A DNA stretch of 64,000 bases from Conchocele bisecta (GCA_029237695.1 CM055265.1:122782834-122846833), one strand, 5' to 3'. Counted from the stretch's first letter, positions 22,911 through 34,733 are shown. The notes: a model not told the origin generated them from the letters alone. Numbers and translations: made by a program.

Positions 22911-24895
22911 TACAAGAAACGAGGCAAAGCCACGAAGGCCAGGTTTTTTCCAAGCATGGACACTTGGATAACATAATTATACCCACTTTTTGTAGACTAG
23001 ATGGCCGTGGCCTGCATGTTGCGCCTTGGGGCGAGGCATGGACACTAAAAAAATAGATATAGCAGATGGAAAAACTTTCACAAAACAAATTTAACCGGAC
23101 ACACGGACGGACGGACGGACGGACGGACGTATGTGAAAATGGCGACAATATCGTGCTTTCCGCAAGCGGGTGCGACAATGATGATAAACACCCATGTGAA
23201 GTATTCGAAGGTAATGGGTGAAGCAGTTGCAGATATAGTACACAAAAAAACTTTAACAAATAAATTCAAAGTAATTTGACCTTGACATTGCGCACAGGGG
23301 CAGCACAGTTGGGGGTTAGAATGAAAATATGGACGATGATAAACACCCATGTGAAGTTTCAAGGTAATGGGCGAAGCAGTTGCAGAGATATAGTATAACA
23401 AAAAAGTTTTAACCAAAAAATTTAACCAGACGTACGTTAAAAAGTTAACGTTGAAAATGGCTAAGTCAATTACGTAGAAATAATAGGTGAAGGTAAAAAA
23501 ATGGTCACGAAAACTTAACATTGAAAACGCGAAAACTTAACATTGAAAATGGCTAAGTCGACTGCGCGGAAAAAATGGGTCAAGTTAAAACAAGAAACGA
23601 GGCAAAGCCACGAAGGCCAGGTTTTTTCCAAGCATAGACACTTGGATAACATAATTATACCCACTTTTTGTAGACTAGATGGCCGTGACCTGCATGTCGC
23701 GCCTTGGGGCGAGGCATGGACACTAAAAAAATAGATATAGTAGATGGAAAAACATTAACCAAAAAACTTTAACCGGACACACGGACGAACGGACGGACGT
23801 ATGCCAAAATGCCGACGATATCGCGCTTTCCGCAAGCAGGTGTGACAATGATGATAAAACACCCATGTGAAGTATTCAAGGTATTGGGTGAAGCAGTTGC
23901 AGAGATATAGTACACGAAAAAAACTTTTAAACAAAAAAATTCAAAGTTAATTTGACCTTGACATTGGGCACAGGATCGCGCTTTCCGCAAGCAGGTGCAA
24001 CAATGATGATAAACACCCATGTGAAGTATCAAGGTATTGGGTGAAGCAGTTGCAGAGCTATAGTACACAAAAAAAACTTTAAACAAAAAATTCAAAGTAA
24101 TTTGACCTTGACATTGGGCACAGGAATCGCGCTTTCGCAAGCAGGTGCGACAATGATGATAAACACCCACTGTGAAGTATCAAGGTATTGGTGAAGCAGT
24201 TGCAGAGATATAGTACACGAAAAAAACTTTAACAAAAAAATTCAAAGTAATTGACCTTGACATTGGCACAGGATCGCGCTTTCCGCAAGCAGGTGCGACA
24301 ATGATGATAAACACCCAATGTGAAGTATCAAGGTATTGGTTTGAAGCAGTTGCAGAGATATAGTACACGAAAAAACTTTAACAAAAAAATTCAAAGTAAT
24401 TTGACCTTGACATTGGGCACAGGATCGCGCTTTCCGCAAGCAGGTGCGACAATGATGATAAACACCCATGTGAAGTATCAAGGTATTGGGTGAAGCAGTT
24501 GCAGAGATATAGTACACGAAAAAACTTTAACAAAAAAATTCAAAGTAATTTGACCTTGACATTGGGCACAGGATCGCGCTTTCTGCAAGCAGTACCAAAG
24601 AAATGGACTTAAACACTAAAAACTTAACATTGTAAACGCGAAAACTTAACATTGAAAATGGCTAAGTCGACTACGCGGAAAAAATGGGTCAAGTTAAAAA
24701 AAAGTAACATGTTGGATAGTGATATGTGGTGGGCACCCCTTGATTATGAAGCTGTGAAAGTTTGGTGGTCCTAGGTGGTACAGTAACAAAGAAATGGACT
24801 CAAACACGAAAACTTAACATTGATTGTGGACGCCGCCCGCCCGCCCGGCTTTCGCCAATCCAATAGCCTGGATTTTTTTTTCAAAAAAACCTGGC
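22911..24895. repeat. Tandem array with CGCGCTTTCCGCAAGC units
   Basis: A module starting AACGAGGCAAAGCCACGAAGG occurs twice (22918, 23592) with an ACGGACGG run. About 150-bp units with GCTTTCCGCAAGCAGGTG and TGAAGTATCAAGGTATTGGG follow near 23823, 23977, 24128, 24274, 24424 and 24573. Units 23.88-24.4 kb differ mainly by 1-bp gains and losses. The array ends in the CGCCCGGCTTTCGCCAATCC tail (24838-24860). Confidence 0.85.
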
Positions 24896-25409
24896 TAAAA
24901 ATGGCACTAGAGGACAGTCGATGGCAAGCCATCGCAATAAACACACTTTTCACAAATGCTAAGTAGAAAAGGGGGCGATAATCTATGACTGGAAGCCGAC
25001 TCAAAAATCAAAATTCACTTTGCGAATCTACACATCAGAAGGGAGGCACACACCAAGTTTCAAATCCCTACCTATAACGGTTAAAAAGTTACTTCTTACA
25101 TGGATAATCCATGTCCCAAGGGTCGGATTTAAAAATGAAATTCATTTCCAGTATCTACCGTCTGTTATAAAGAAAATGTATACCCAGTATTAAAGGTACA
25201 TACCCACGCAGCAGGTTACACTGTACTACTACTTTTCATTTTCTGTCATGCCTTATATGAGCCATTTGTCTACCCACTAAGGAGTTATTTTTAATTAAGG
25301 CGCGTGTTAATTGGTGTTAAATCGCATTTTATATGCCGCGACCAGAAACGGTATTTTCCGACCTGGTGCTATTTTTACCAACATGCGTCATGTGACACGG
25401 TCAATCATA

Positions 25410-25625
25410 TCACATCTTTGACATGCGCAGTGAAGTATCGGAAGTTGAGAAGAAAAATCTCTGTTCGAGTCCAAATCTAAATCTCCACGTAACTCTTTCC
25501 ATTTGGTGATCTGGTCGCCAATAGTAACCACTCTCTCTCTCTCTGTACTGCCTGTCCCTCAGACATTTCGCTTTTTTTTTGGCCGACGCCATTTCATACA
25601 ATTTCCGTCCTGGACGTTTCGACAT
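25410..25625 (-). CDS. Unrecognised 71-codon ORF inside a TTAA element
   Basis: I do not recognise this protein. It begins MSKRPGRKLYE. A second methionine 11 residues later (MASAKKKAKCLRDRQYRERE) has the better context, GAAATGGCG. The composition is basic and Arg/Lys/Glu-rich (RVTWRFRFGLEQRFFFS). A CT/GA microsatellite at 25530-25545 encodes part of it. The frame begins 52 bp from a perfect TGCGCATGCGCA (25677-25688), so it could be a first exon or a gene fragment carried by the element. It could equally be a chance frame. Confidence 0.25.
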   Translation of the reverse strand: MSKRPGRKLYEMASAKKKAKCLRDRQYRERESGYYWRPDHQMERVTWRFRFGLEQRFFFSTSDTSLRMSKM

Positions 25626-25676
25626 GTTGATATTCTTGTTAACATATTGGGAAGCCTACTGGTGCGCGTAGTATAC

Positions 25677-25688
25677 TGCGCATGCGCA
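25677..25688. promoter_or_regulatory. Perfect NRF-1-like palindrome
   Basis: TGCGCATGCGCA is the consensus palindrome of the NRF-1 core-promoter site. It lies just upstream of the minus-strand ORF at 25410-25625, in a locally CG-rich stretch. Function is inferred from the motif alone. Confidence 0.45.
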
Positions 25689-26139
25689 CCGCAAGCCGTG
25701 ATGTAACAGTCGTCGTCCCCGCACATTATCAAAATAGACTGTTACCGCCGCGCGTCGCTAACAGTAAATTGATAATTAATAAATGATTATATTTGTATAG
25801 CGGGCACTCGTAATTTTTAGAACTGGTGTAATAGTGACATAATTATACACTTATTTAATTCATATAAAGAACATTTTGTGCCTACTGCGTTGGCATGTAC
25901 CTTTAAGTTCCATCTATTACAGTTTAGAAATTATACAACATTTTAGGCAAACTTGTAAATGGACACCCGTGACGAAAACAATATTAATAGAACCATTTTT
26001 CTACAAATGGACCGCCCCTAAGTATTTATTATAATAATTGACAAAAGATGACCAAACCATATTAAAACTAGATTGGTCAGTAAGCGAAGCTTACGGAATA
26101 CCCCGTGTGGGCCCAGGTACCCCTAAATATGCAAAAAAA

Positions 26140-27515
26140 ATCCAAGCGTGTGTGCTTGTGACCTTGACTCTGGGCACGAATGTGAATTTGTCACACGGTG
26201 GTAGAGGTCCATTGGAGCAATGCATACATGTGTGAAATGTGAAGCAGATCCCAGCAAGGAAATAGAAGTTATAACTCATTTCTCTGATGTTAAGTTTTGT
26301 AAAGAGACTAAGTATGTGACCTTGACCTCGAGATCAGCGGGGATTTGTCACAGCATGATAGTAGAGCCTTAGAGGAATGCATGCATGAAATATTAAGAAT
26401 TTTAGATGAAAAAAATAGAAGTTATAACATATTCTCTGATGTTAAGTTTTGTAAAGATACTAAGTATGTCACCTTGACCTTGGGATCAGCGGGGGCTGGA
26501 CGGTCGTAAGTTTGTCACAGCATGATAGTACAACCTTAGAGGAATGCACAAGTGAAATATTAAGAATTTTAAATGAAGGAAATAGCAGTTATAACTTATT
26601 TCTCTGAGGTTAAGTTTTGTACAGAGACCAAGTATTTGACCTTGGGATCAGCGGGGGTTGGACGGTCGTGGATTTGGCACAGCATGGTAGTAGAGCCTTA
26701 CAGGAATGCATGTGTGAAATATTAAGCATTTTAGATGAATGAAATAGAAGTTATAACATATTTGTCTGATATTAAGTTTTGTAAAGAGACAAAGTATTTG
26801 ACCTTGACCTTTGGATCAGCGGGGCTTGGACGGTCGTGGATTTAGCACAGCATGGTAGTAGAACCTTATAGGAAGGCATTTGTATAATATTAAGCATTTT
26901 AGATGAAGGAAATGGAAGTTACAACATATTTCTCTGAGGTTAAGTTTTGTAAAGAGACAAAGTATTTGACCTTGGGATCAGTGGGGGTTGGACGGTCGTG
27001 GATTTGGCACAGCATGGTAGTAGAGCCTTACAGGAATGCATGTGTGAAATATTAAGCATTTTAGATGAATGAAATAGAAGTTATAACATATTTCTCTGAT
27101 ATTAAGTTTTGTAAAGAGACAAAGTATTTGACCTTGACCTTTGGATCAGCGGGGCTTGGACGGTCGTGGATTTAGCACAGCATGATAGTAGAACCTTATA
27201 GGAAGGCATTTGTATAATATTAAGCATTTTAGATGAAGGAAATGGAAGTTACAACATATTTCTCTGATGTTAAGTTTTGTAAAGAGACTAAGTATTTGAC
27301 CTTGACCTTGGGATCAGCGGGGGTTGGACGGTCGTGGACTTGGCACAGCATGGTAGTAGAGCCTTACAGGAATGCATGTGTGAAATATTAAGCATTTTAA
27401 GGAAATAGAAGTTATAATAATATTTCCCTGATGTTAAGTTTAGTGACGGACGGACGCACGGACAACCTGACTCCAGTATACCCCCCACAACTCGTTGCGG
27501 GGGGTATAATAAATG
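26140..27515. repeat. About 163-bp tandem array, eight units, with terminal hairpin
   Basis: GTTAAGTTTTGTAAAGAGAC recurs near 26291, 26449, 26610, 26774, 26940, 27103, 27270 and 27432. GATCAGCGGGGGTTGGACGG is conserved. It ends with GACGGACGGACGCACGG (27445-27461). A hairpin TATACCCCCCACAAC...GTTGCGGGGGGTATA follows (27478-27507). Confidence 0.9.
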
Positions 27516-28227
27516 GCATAAGTATGTAAATTCTACCAATACAAAACATTTTCTGACAATTTAAAAAAATTGGGAAACTATTGCATAACGAGATATGGTC
27601 AGCATTGCACACTTTTATATAATCACACAATGTACATGCACGTTCATAAAAAATAATCAAATTTAAAAATGCGAAAACTGAATGTTATCGGTGACGTAGC
27701 GCCTAGTCAAAGCAAGGCACGTGGCTGCTAAGTGCGAGCGCATCAGCGGGAAATTTTAATTCTATATTTAGCAAAACCAGAATTTTCAACGCTAGTAATT
27801 TTTTCAACAATAATTTATTTTTACTGTCTTTTATCAGGTCACCCATAGGGTTGGTCATATCTGTTCAGAAAATAACCAATACACATCTACTCAATGCTCA
27901 TTTACCAACTGACATCTGATACACAGTCATGTTAAAGGTGCAATAATAGACAGTCACTATACCTATGCTCAGTGCATAATACTTGCGGACAGTAACTCTG
28001 CAAAACTCCCATACCATCCGTAGCAAACCAGTATGCTATGGGCGGTACGGAAGTTTTACAGAGTTACTGCCCGCAACTAAACACATGATAGATGTTCAAA
28101 TTTGGCAAGAAACTGTCAGTATACAGCTATGGTAAATAACACCAGGGCATCATTATCACTAAGCTAATCCCCTCACTGGCAGACTTGATAATAAAAACAC
28201 ACATTGCAGCCAAATATTATCAAAATC
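27516..28227. other. Polinton left flank; foldback, no gene
   Basis: A foldback at 27983-28076 pairs TTGCGGACAGTAACTCTG with CAGAGTTACTGCCCGCAA around a 50-bp centre. Part of it (GGGAGTTTTGCAGAGTTGCTG) is also present at 50542-50562 in PDSS2 intron 1. No coding sequence is seen. Confidence 0.6.
28223..28227. repeat. Target-site duplication (left), AAATC
   Basis: AAATC directly borders the left TIR and is repeated at 46547-46551 directly after the right TIR. Polintons usually make 6-bp duplications. Here five bases match and the sixth does not line up. Confidence 0.55.
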
Positions 28228-28409
28228 AGTAGTATAGAGGGAGTCAAAATGATACCACCTAACGGTGGCATCATTTCTCCACCCTCTATACTACTCCACC
28301 ACCCCCAAAAAATCAAAAAAACAGTTAACGATGAAATTGTCTCCCACCAACCACGAAATATTCAAAATTGGTGTCAAAAATACATCATGTTGTTTTCACG
28401 TCCAATTGA
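28228..28409. repeat. Polinton left terminal inverted repeat, 182 bp
   Basis: Exactly complementary to 46365-46546 by reading. It contains its own terminal hairpin (28228-28295): arms AGTAGTATAGAGGG and CCCTCTATACTACT, with an inner stem CCACCTAACGGTGG. Beyond 28409 the two ends diverge. However, sequence resembling the right end's inner flank reappears at about 28826-28875. Confidence 0.95.
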
Positions 28410-28468
28410 CCAGATAAAACAATAGTCTTAAAAAGGATTTATTTTTGACACCAATTTATGAATTTATT

Positions 28469-28790
28469 CTAATAAGTTTCTGATTTAAATGTGCCCACGA
28501 GTGATAGTTTATATTCCAACACCCCATTTTTCTCCTCCAATATAGATAATTTATTTCGCAGATCAGCAATTAATTCTAACAGCTCTAGTCTACCACGTTC
28601 ACCTGTAGCCACAGGGCAGCGTAGTTGCTTATGTCTACAAAGAGTTTGGGCACTAACGAATTTACAAGGGCATCTGGGGCATTGAAATTGCGGGGGGACA
28701 CAAGGAAACTTTCTACGTCTCGCTAGATGCCTTCGTAGATTAGTCTTTACGCGTAAACGTTTTACAACAAGTCTCACACTCCATTATATA
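28469..28790 (-). pseudogene. C2H2 zinc-finger/coiled-coil protein next to left TIR, frameshifted at its start
   Basis: Reading leftward from an ATG near 28790, a first finger (CETCCKTFTRK, then NLRRHLARRRKFPC) is split by a one-base frame change near 28750. A second finger, CPRCPCKFVSAQTLCRHKQLRC shortened by one position, follows in the open 102-codon frame. The C-terminus (LELLELIADLRNKLSILEEKNGVLEYKL) is a leucine-heptad coiled coil. Spacing of the form H-x5-C is typical of zinc fingers at the N-termini of proteins in large DNA viruses and Polinton-like elements, so DNA binding is inferred. It sits inside what looks like an insertion or duplication within the left TIR region. Confidence 0.5.
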
Positions 28791-28981
28791 TGTATATGTT
28801 TATGTTTATATTCAATTAGAAGTGAAAAAAACATAATGTTTTCAAGACCAATTGAACAGATAAATTTCATAGGTTATACAAAAGTATATTACAGAAAATA
28901 TGATAACGTCAGAAACTAGAGCAGAAATAGAAATTTGAGAGAAGAGAAGCCGAATCTCTAGGGATTACTTATAGTAAACGG

Positions 28982-31900
28982 TTGAGAGTTAGGGGGTTGA
29001 CAAAGCTGATAAATGCCACAAAGAATGAGGCGTTTATGAAGCGGTTTACCCGCGCCTATAAAAGAGGGGCATTTAATGATATATCCAAAGCTGAGGAAGT
29101 TGGTAACAGAATTCAAAAAGAAAGTATTGCGGGGTTAAGGGCTAGTGTAATCAAACCTTCAAGCACAAATAATTTGTCCCAAATTAGACGCCAAAATAAT
29201 ATAAGAATCTATCGTTAGCGCGATAGTGGAAAAAGGTGAAGAAATATTGGGGGCTCACGATGAAACATTGGAAAAGGTAGAAAATGGAAGACGGGTAGTT
29301 ACATTATCCTTTCGTAAAACATTAACATTAACGAGTCTGAACGCATGTCGATAAACTCGCTCCGTATCTAACAACCAATTTTTATTTGAGATATTCATAT
29401 TCTTACAAGCTAGAACATATGGAGGAAATTAAAAATGGAAAACCTAAAACTATAATATTTCACAAAAATCTCGGTGGTAGCGAACCACTATCATCAATGA
29501 AAACCGTTAAAAAATGGCTGTCAGATAAGGAGCAAACACGAATAATGTCGATAAAATAGACAGACCAAATACAAAGTGGAAGTTTGTAAGATGGGTAGAG
29601 GTTTTTGTAAAGCTAATACAGGGTAGTAGGGGAATAGATTTGGGACTACAATCCAAAGAAGCGGCAGGAGGAGAACTTCCAGAATGGCTGAAGAATAAAA
29701 AATAAGGTATGTATTCTTTAGATAAGTATAATGACGACCTTTGTCTGTTCAGGTGTCTAGCTATGCATATGACAGATAAAAGACCCGACAGATGTACAGA
29801 AAAGGCGAAAGAACTTAGTAAGCAATATTTTGGTAGTAATGTGGTTTCACCAATTCCTTTTTCAGATCTGAAAAAGGTTGAAGAGTTTTTTAAAATAAAA
29901 TCGGTATAGAAGTATATCAACCCACCGAATGTAATGTATGGTGGAAAAAATTGAAAAAGGTAACCAGCACACTATAAGGCAATAGGTAATAAACCAATGA
30001 CAATAGGACTGTTTAATAATCACGCATTTCTGATAAAAAAACCTTAAAAACCTATCTAAAATTTACGCCTGCGATAATTGCAAACAGAAATTCACGAAAG
30101 CGAGTAATATGAAGAGACACGGACCAAAATGTATGAAAGGTGAGACAAAAATAGTATGTGATGGTAATTATTTAGAGCGCCCACCCGCGTTCGTCGTTCG
30201 AGAAAGCGTTTTACCCAAAAGGTTCTAAAAGTTATGGGGCGATCGATTGGATGTATTCTGTGGAAAAGCGGGAGGGGAGGGAATTCACATTCACCACGAA
30301 CAGTGCGGACACGGAGGTGAAAGATGGATTTTAGGAGCTCCGGTAGATGGATACTGTCCAGAACCAATACCGTATATCAATATCACGGCTGTTACTGGCA
30401 CGGGTGTGAGATTCATGCAAAGCATAAAAAAGAAGAACGCGCATCCACAATGAGAAGAGATAAAGTTATTAGAAAAAGCAAAGAATTCAACCTAGTAGTT
30501 ATGTGGGAATGCGAATTCCAAAGAACGGGTAAAGATATAAAGATCGGTTGTGACACTACTCTTTATCCATATCAGATAGTATACGATTTTGAGCGTATCT
30601 CCAGCCAGAAGTTGAAACTACCGGTAATAGTTTAGAGTACGAAGCTGAGCACGTTCCGGCAAGCGTTAGTATAGGAGATAATTTCTCAGGAACAGTAACT
30701 CATATTTGTGATAAAGATCCCGCAAAACTTATAGAAAAATTCGTAGAAGATTTGAAAGTCAGGGGAAAAGCTATAAGAGAAGAAGTGTGGTCAAGATATA
30801 AGTTTAATACGGAATATTTACGTAAAAAACCAAATCGCCAAGATCGAACAGTGGATAGAGCAAGTACCGGTTATAGGTTTTAACAGCAGTAAGTACGATA
30901 TAAACTTAATAAAGAAATACCTAGTAGGCGAACTGACATCAACAACAAAGAAAGTAATGGTCGGAAAACGTGCAAACTCAACAATATTTCTATTTACTCC
31001 AGAATTTAGATTTCTTGATGTAATACTTTATCTAGGACCTGGTGTAAGTTATGATAGTTGGATAAAAGCCTACGACTGCAAAGGACAGAAATCTTTCTTT
31101 CCTTCCTTATGAGTGGTTCGATTCTCCAGACAAACTGGATTACCCAGGACTACCGGATATAGAGAATTGGTATTCCAAAACTATCTGGGAAAATGTTAAT
31201 AGATGAAACAGAATTAAGTAAATGTCGTAGAATTTTCGAAGAAAATAATATGAAAACTTTCAGAGATTGGTTTGAAATATTATAACGATTTAGATGTAGC
31301 ACCGTTCCTAGAAGCGGTGGAAAAATGTGTGAATTTTGTTTTATAAACACAGAGGTGTGGATATTTTCAAAGATGCGGTAACACTACCTGGAGTAGCTAT
31401 ACAATATTTATTGAGAGGAACCATTAAAGAACAAAAATCTTCAAAGACGATTATACCGGAGGATGCTCTAATATGCACCAAAAGAAGAAACATACGAAAT
31501 GATGAAGGACGCTCTAGTTGGTGGTCCATCAATAGTATTTACACGCTATGCAGAAGCCGGTGTTTTCCAATATTAGATCAAATGAAAGTAACAAACCTTG
31601 CAAGGCTGTTTTGGGGTACGATGCAAACGCGTTATATTTATCTACGTTAAATAAAGAGATGCCGTGTGGGAGAGAAACTATACACCATATAGATACCCCA
31701 CATAACCCTAAATTTATTAAAAAGTTTTGTAAAGAGTTTTATCTGGAGACTGGTTTGGGTTTGCGGAGGTGGATATAGAAGTTCCACACAACTTAAACAT
31801 AATAAGTTTCTGAAATGTCCCCAATATTTATAAACAGAGAAGTAGAGGTTGATGAAGTTCCCACACATGTTAAAATATTTAGGAAGATACTGGAAGAACT

Positions 31901-32907
31901 AGAGGAAATGGAAGAAAATTGGTGGGATCTATGACCGCCACTAAAGTATTGCTGTACGCGCCACTGTTGAAATGGTATTTAAAACACGGCCTAGAAATAA
32001 CGGAGTTCATCGTGTTATAGATTATATTAGTGGTAAACCCTTCGAATGGTTCGCAAAAGAAGTTACAGCCGCAAGACGAACAGGCGATGTAGAACCAAAT
32101 AAGAAACCAGTAGCGGATATAATGAAATTATTAGGCAATTCGTGTTGTGGAAAAATGATAGAGGCAACGGAGAGACATTTAAATACGACATATACACAAG
32201 ACGAAAACTGTGTTGACAAAGCATTAAGATCTGCATTCTTTGATGATTTGGAAGAGATAGGATATGCGTACGAAATATCTTCAAGAAAACCCAGGTGTGC
32301 GCTAAAGAGACCATTCCATTGTGGAATAGCGGTTTATCAACTAGCTAAATTGAGAATGTTGGAATTTTACTACGAATTTCTAGATAAATACATAAAAAGA
32401 GAAGACTTTGAATTAATACAGATGGATACAGATAGTATGTATATAGGAGTTAGTGGAAAAACGATAGAGGAATTGATTAGACCTAACTTACTAGACGAGT
32501 TTGAAAAAGAAAAAAAGAAATGGTTGGCTTGGGATAAATGGAGCGAAAGAGAGCCCGGACTTTTCAAAATGGAATTTAGCGGGGATAGGGCGATAGCGTT
32601 ATCTAGTAAGTGTTATTTCGTAGAAAAAATTAATTACACTAAAGATAATTTGGAACAAATTAAAATTAATAAAAACTCTGCGAAAGGAATGTCCAAGAGA
32701 ACTAACAATTTAAATTGGGATAGATATAAACGAGTACTAAGTGAAACTACAGAAGATGGAAAACACATTATAGATGTAGCGCAAAATAGAGGATTTAAAA
32801 TGAAAGACGGTGTTATGAAAACGTACTGTCAAAAAAAATTAGGACTCTCGGCGTACTACGATAAAAGACGCGTGTTACCAGACGGAATACATACCGAACA
32901 TCTCTAA
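28982..32907 (+). pseudogene. POLB: Polinton protein-primed family B DNA polymerase, many frameshifts
   Basis: This is the replicative polymerase of the element. In order along several frames: an N-terminal helical region (28982-29340); a conserved block with NDDLCLFRCLAMH (29735-29775); a zinc finger CDNC...H...C (30069-30131); a nuclease-like HGCYWHGCE block (30384-30410); ExoI with YDFE (30582-30593); ExoII GFNSSKYDINLI (30868-30905); the KSFFP block (31088); ExoIII YNDLDVAPF (31280-31306); motif A GYDANALYLS (31614-31644); motif B KLLGNSCCGKM (32125-32157); and motif C MDTDS (32422-32436). The last 311 codons (31972-32904) are intact. At least ten frame changes lie upstream of 31972. The gene converges on the integrase, and the two stop codons overlap. 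Confidence 0.9.
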
Positions 32908-33919
32908 AGAATCTTACGATCCGGGGGTAGCTGGGTGTCAGAAGGCACCATAAGAAGTTCTTCGCGAACAAAACCGCGAGATGGACCATCAGTCAAATAA
33001 TAGAGCACGGGCTCATCAGGTTTGGTAATAGAGCGATCCAGATGATATACATTCATTGACCACACGGGATCAGTCGCGCGGCGGCTGCCACCTTCGAGCT
33101 CTCCCGGTTGATAGAGGTACCGGACGTCAATATCTGATGGAAGTCGCTGCTCCTCTAAACCAACTGGTCGCCCTCGCGAGACGGCAGAGGGCTTGCTCGT
33201 CACCCTTTTAAACTTGATAGCATCTACAGGCTTCTTACCTATCAATCTGGTCACCTCTCCGTTCAGTGTGGAGACCACGGCGGGCAGTCTGGCCACCCAC
33301 TCGGTCGATCGCGAATGAGGGTCTACAAGTTCTTTAGCGTATTGGTGTCCGAACAGTCTCTCAGCCAGGGTTCGATTGAAGCGTTCCACGATCCCCTGGT
33401 CCCGGTGGATGTTGACGCGGCCGCGTCTGATAGAAACTTTATGCTTAGACAATAGATGAGAGACCGCGCCCATGAACTCGCGGCCGGGATCGACCTGGAG
33501 AAGATTCGGCCATTTGAGAGGATCCTCTTATATATTCGGGAAAGAGCCTCGGCCACTTCCTTAGACTCTTTAGTGACCAACGGCTCAGCCCCCTTGTAAC
33601 GACTCGCTACGTCAACGATTGTCAGTGCGTACTTGTACGTTTTGCGACCGACGCGATCGTGAGGGAGAAACAGGAGATCCGCTTGGTGAACTTGGTTCGG
33701 CACCGGAACGTCGAATTTTGGGCGCGGAATATTGTGAGGCGCGTAAATAGATCTGCCAGATGGCCTGCTTCTTGAGCCATTCCTTGACAGCGTTTCTGAA
33801 ACCTTGGTCGCCGCCGCGAGGTTCTTGATGGCCGCGAGTCCCTTCCAGTAGCCGCGGGGGCTATAGTATGTATTCGACAGCTTGCGCGTTAGTTTGGTAT
33901 CAAGTTTGCGCGTGTTCAT
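32904..33919 (-). pseudogene. INT: Polinton integrase (rve family DDE), one frameshift
   Basis: This enzyme inserts the element by a retroviral-type transfer reaction. The N-terminal 135 codons (from 33919) include VHQADLLFLP (first Asp) and YALTIVDVASRYKGAEPL. After a frame change near 33510, the reading continues with LQVDPGREFMG (second Asp) and DQGIVERFNRTLAERLFG (Glu). 34 residues separate the second Asp from the Glu, close to the DX35E of the family. The C-terminal part (PVDAIKF..., DVRYLYQPGE, DPVWSMNVYHLDRSI) looks like the chromo/SH3-like tail of Polinton integrases. All three catalytic residues are kept. The stop codon overlaps that of POLB. Confidence 0.88.
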
Positions 33920-34240
33920 CGTATGCGAAGTATTCTAATATATCGGACAATCTCCAACATGCCCTCGCCAGTTCGTCCGGTAATAATAAACCTTTGTTGG
34001 AAGTACAATTGCGATTGTCGCTGCAGCCCCAATCGCGTTTGGGTTGGAACAGGAGAGGGGAATCTAATTCATCCAATCTCCCAGGATTGGTGGAGGAATC
34101 TAACATCCGCTTTGCGAAAAGGGTGGGGCCGCTTTTTCGTCCTCGAGACAATCTCGGGCCAGACGAATCATACTCTTTGCACCAGGTAAACGATGTTTTT
34201 GGGCAGTGTAGCCTACATCAATCATAGCGTTATAAAGTTC
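33900..34240 (-). pseudogene. Small ORF upstream of the integrase, frameshifted
   Basis: Leftward from an ATG near 34233 the frame gives MLVDELYNAMIDVGYTAQ. It then shifts into the 83-codon frame from 34151 (LLPDELARACWRLSDILEYFAYDE). It could be the integrase N-terminal zinc-binding region or a separate small protein. A convincing HHCC set is not visible. Confidence 0.35.
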
Positions 34241-34288
34241 GTCAACTAACATCGTTCTATATATATATATTTATAAAAAAAAAATGTT

Positions 34289-34733
34289 TTAATTAATTAA
34301 TTTAAAATCTCGATTGAATATAATAGCCGGCGAGACCCACCACACCCATTCCCACGATGATGAACGCGATCTCGCGGTCCTTTTGGGGCTCTGACGGTAC
34401 ATAGAAATCTGAAAGTTGGGGCTCGGGATCCATTGGATCGAGAATTTGTGCGGATATGCCAGCGCGTACTCGCGGTTGGCTTCTTCAACGTTTCTGAAAA
34501 GTTTGCGCGGCGTGATTTTCGCGGCGAAGCTCTTCATTGACCCAGTCCAGATGGGCGGTTCGTTTTTTCGACCATGCTTCCTTTGCGCTATTGAGTTGTT
34601 CTACAGCTAAATCATGACGCTTACGCTCCTCATCCACGTTCGAGCTTTTCATTTTAGAGAATATAAAGTTGCTACCGCTGAACGCCAATGCGTTTACAAG
34701 CGCACCACCTACTATTACTGCGATTGAAGCCAT
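34289..34733 (-). pseudogene. Conserved small Polinton protein with hydrophobic N-terminus
   Basis: The N-terminal part starts MASIAVIVGGALVNALAFSG, one membrane-type segment. A charged coiled-coil region with HDLAVEQLNSAKEAW and DWVNEELRREN follows. A frame change near 34490 leads to NVEEANREYALAYPHKF. I recall near-identical proteins beside other invertebrate Polinton integrases, with unknown function. It may be a virion membrane or minor capsid component, which is inference. It lies immediately downstream of the ORF at 34734-34964, same strand. Confidence 0.6.

Larger units (their letters stand above)
25190..25906. mobile_element. TTAA-flanked element, third copy, with unusual GC-rich core
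   Basis: Ends TTAAAGGTACATACCCACGC and GTTGGCATGTACCTTTAA with TTAA borders. The right 190 bp match the family (CGCGCGTCGCTAAC, GTATAGCGGGCACTCG). The left 500 bp are unique here. They contain an open frame on the minus strand and an NRF-1-like palindrome. Confidence 0.75.
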
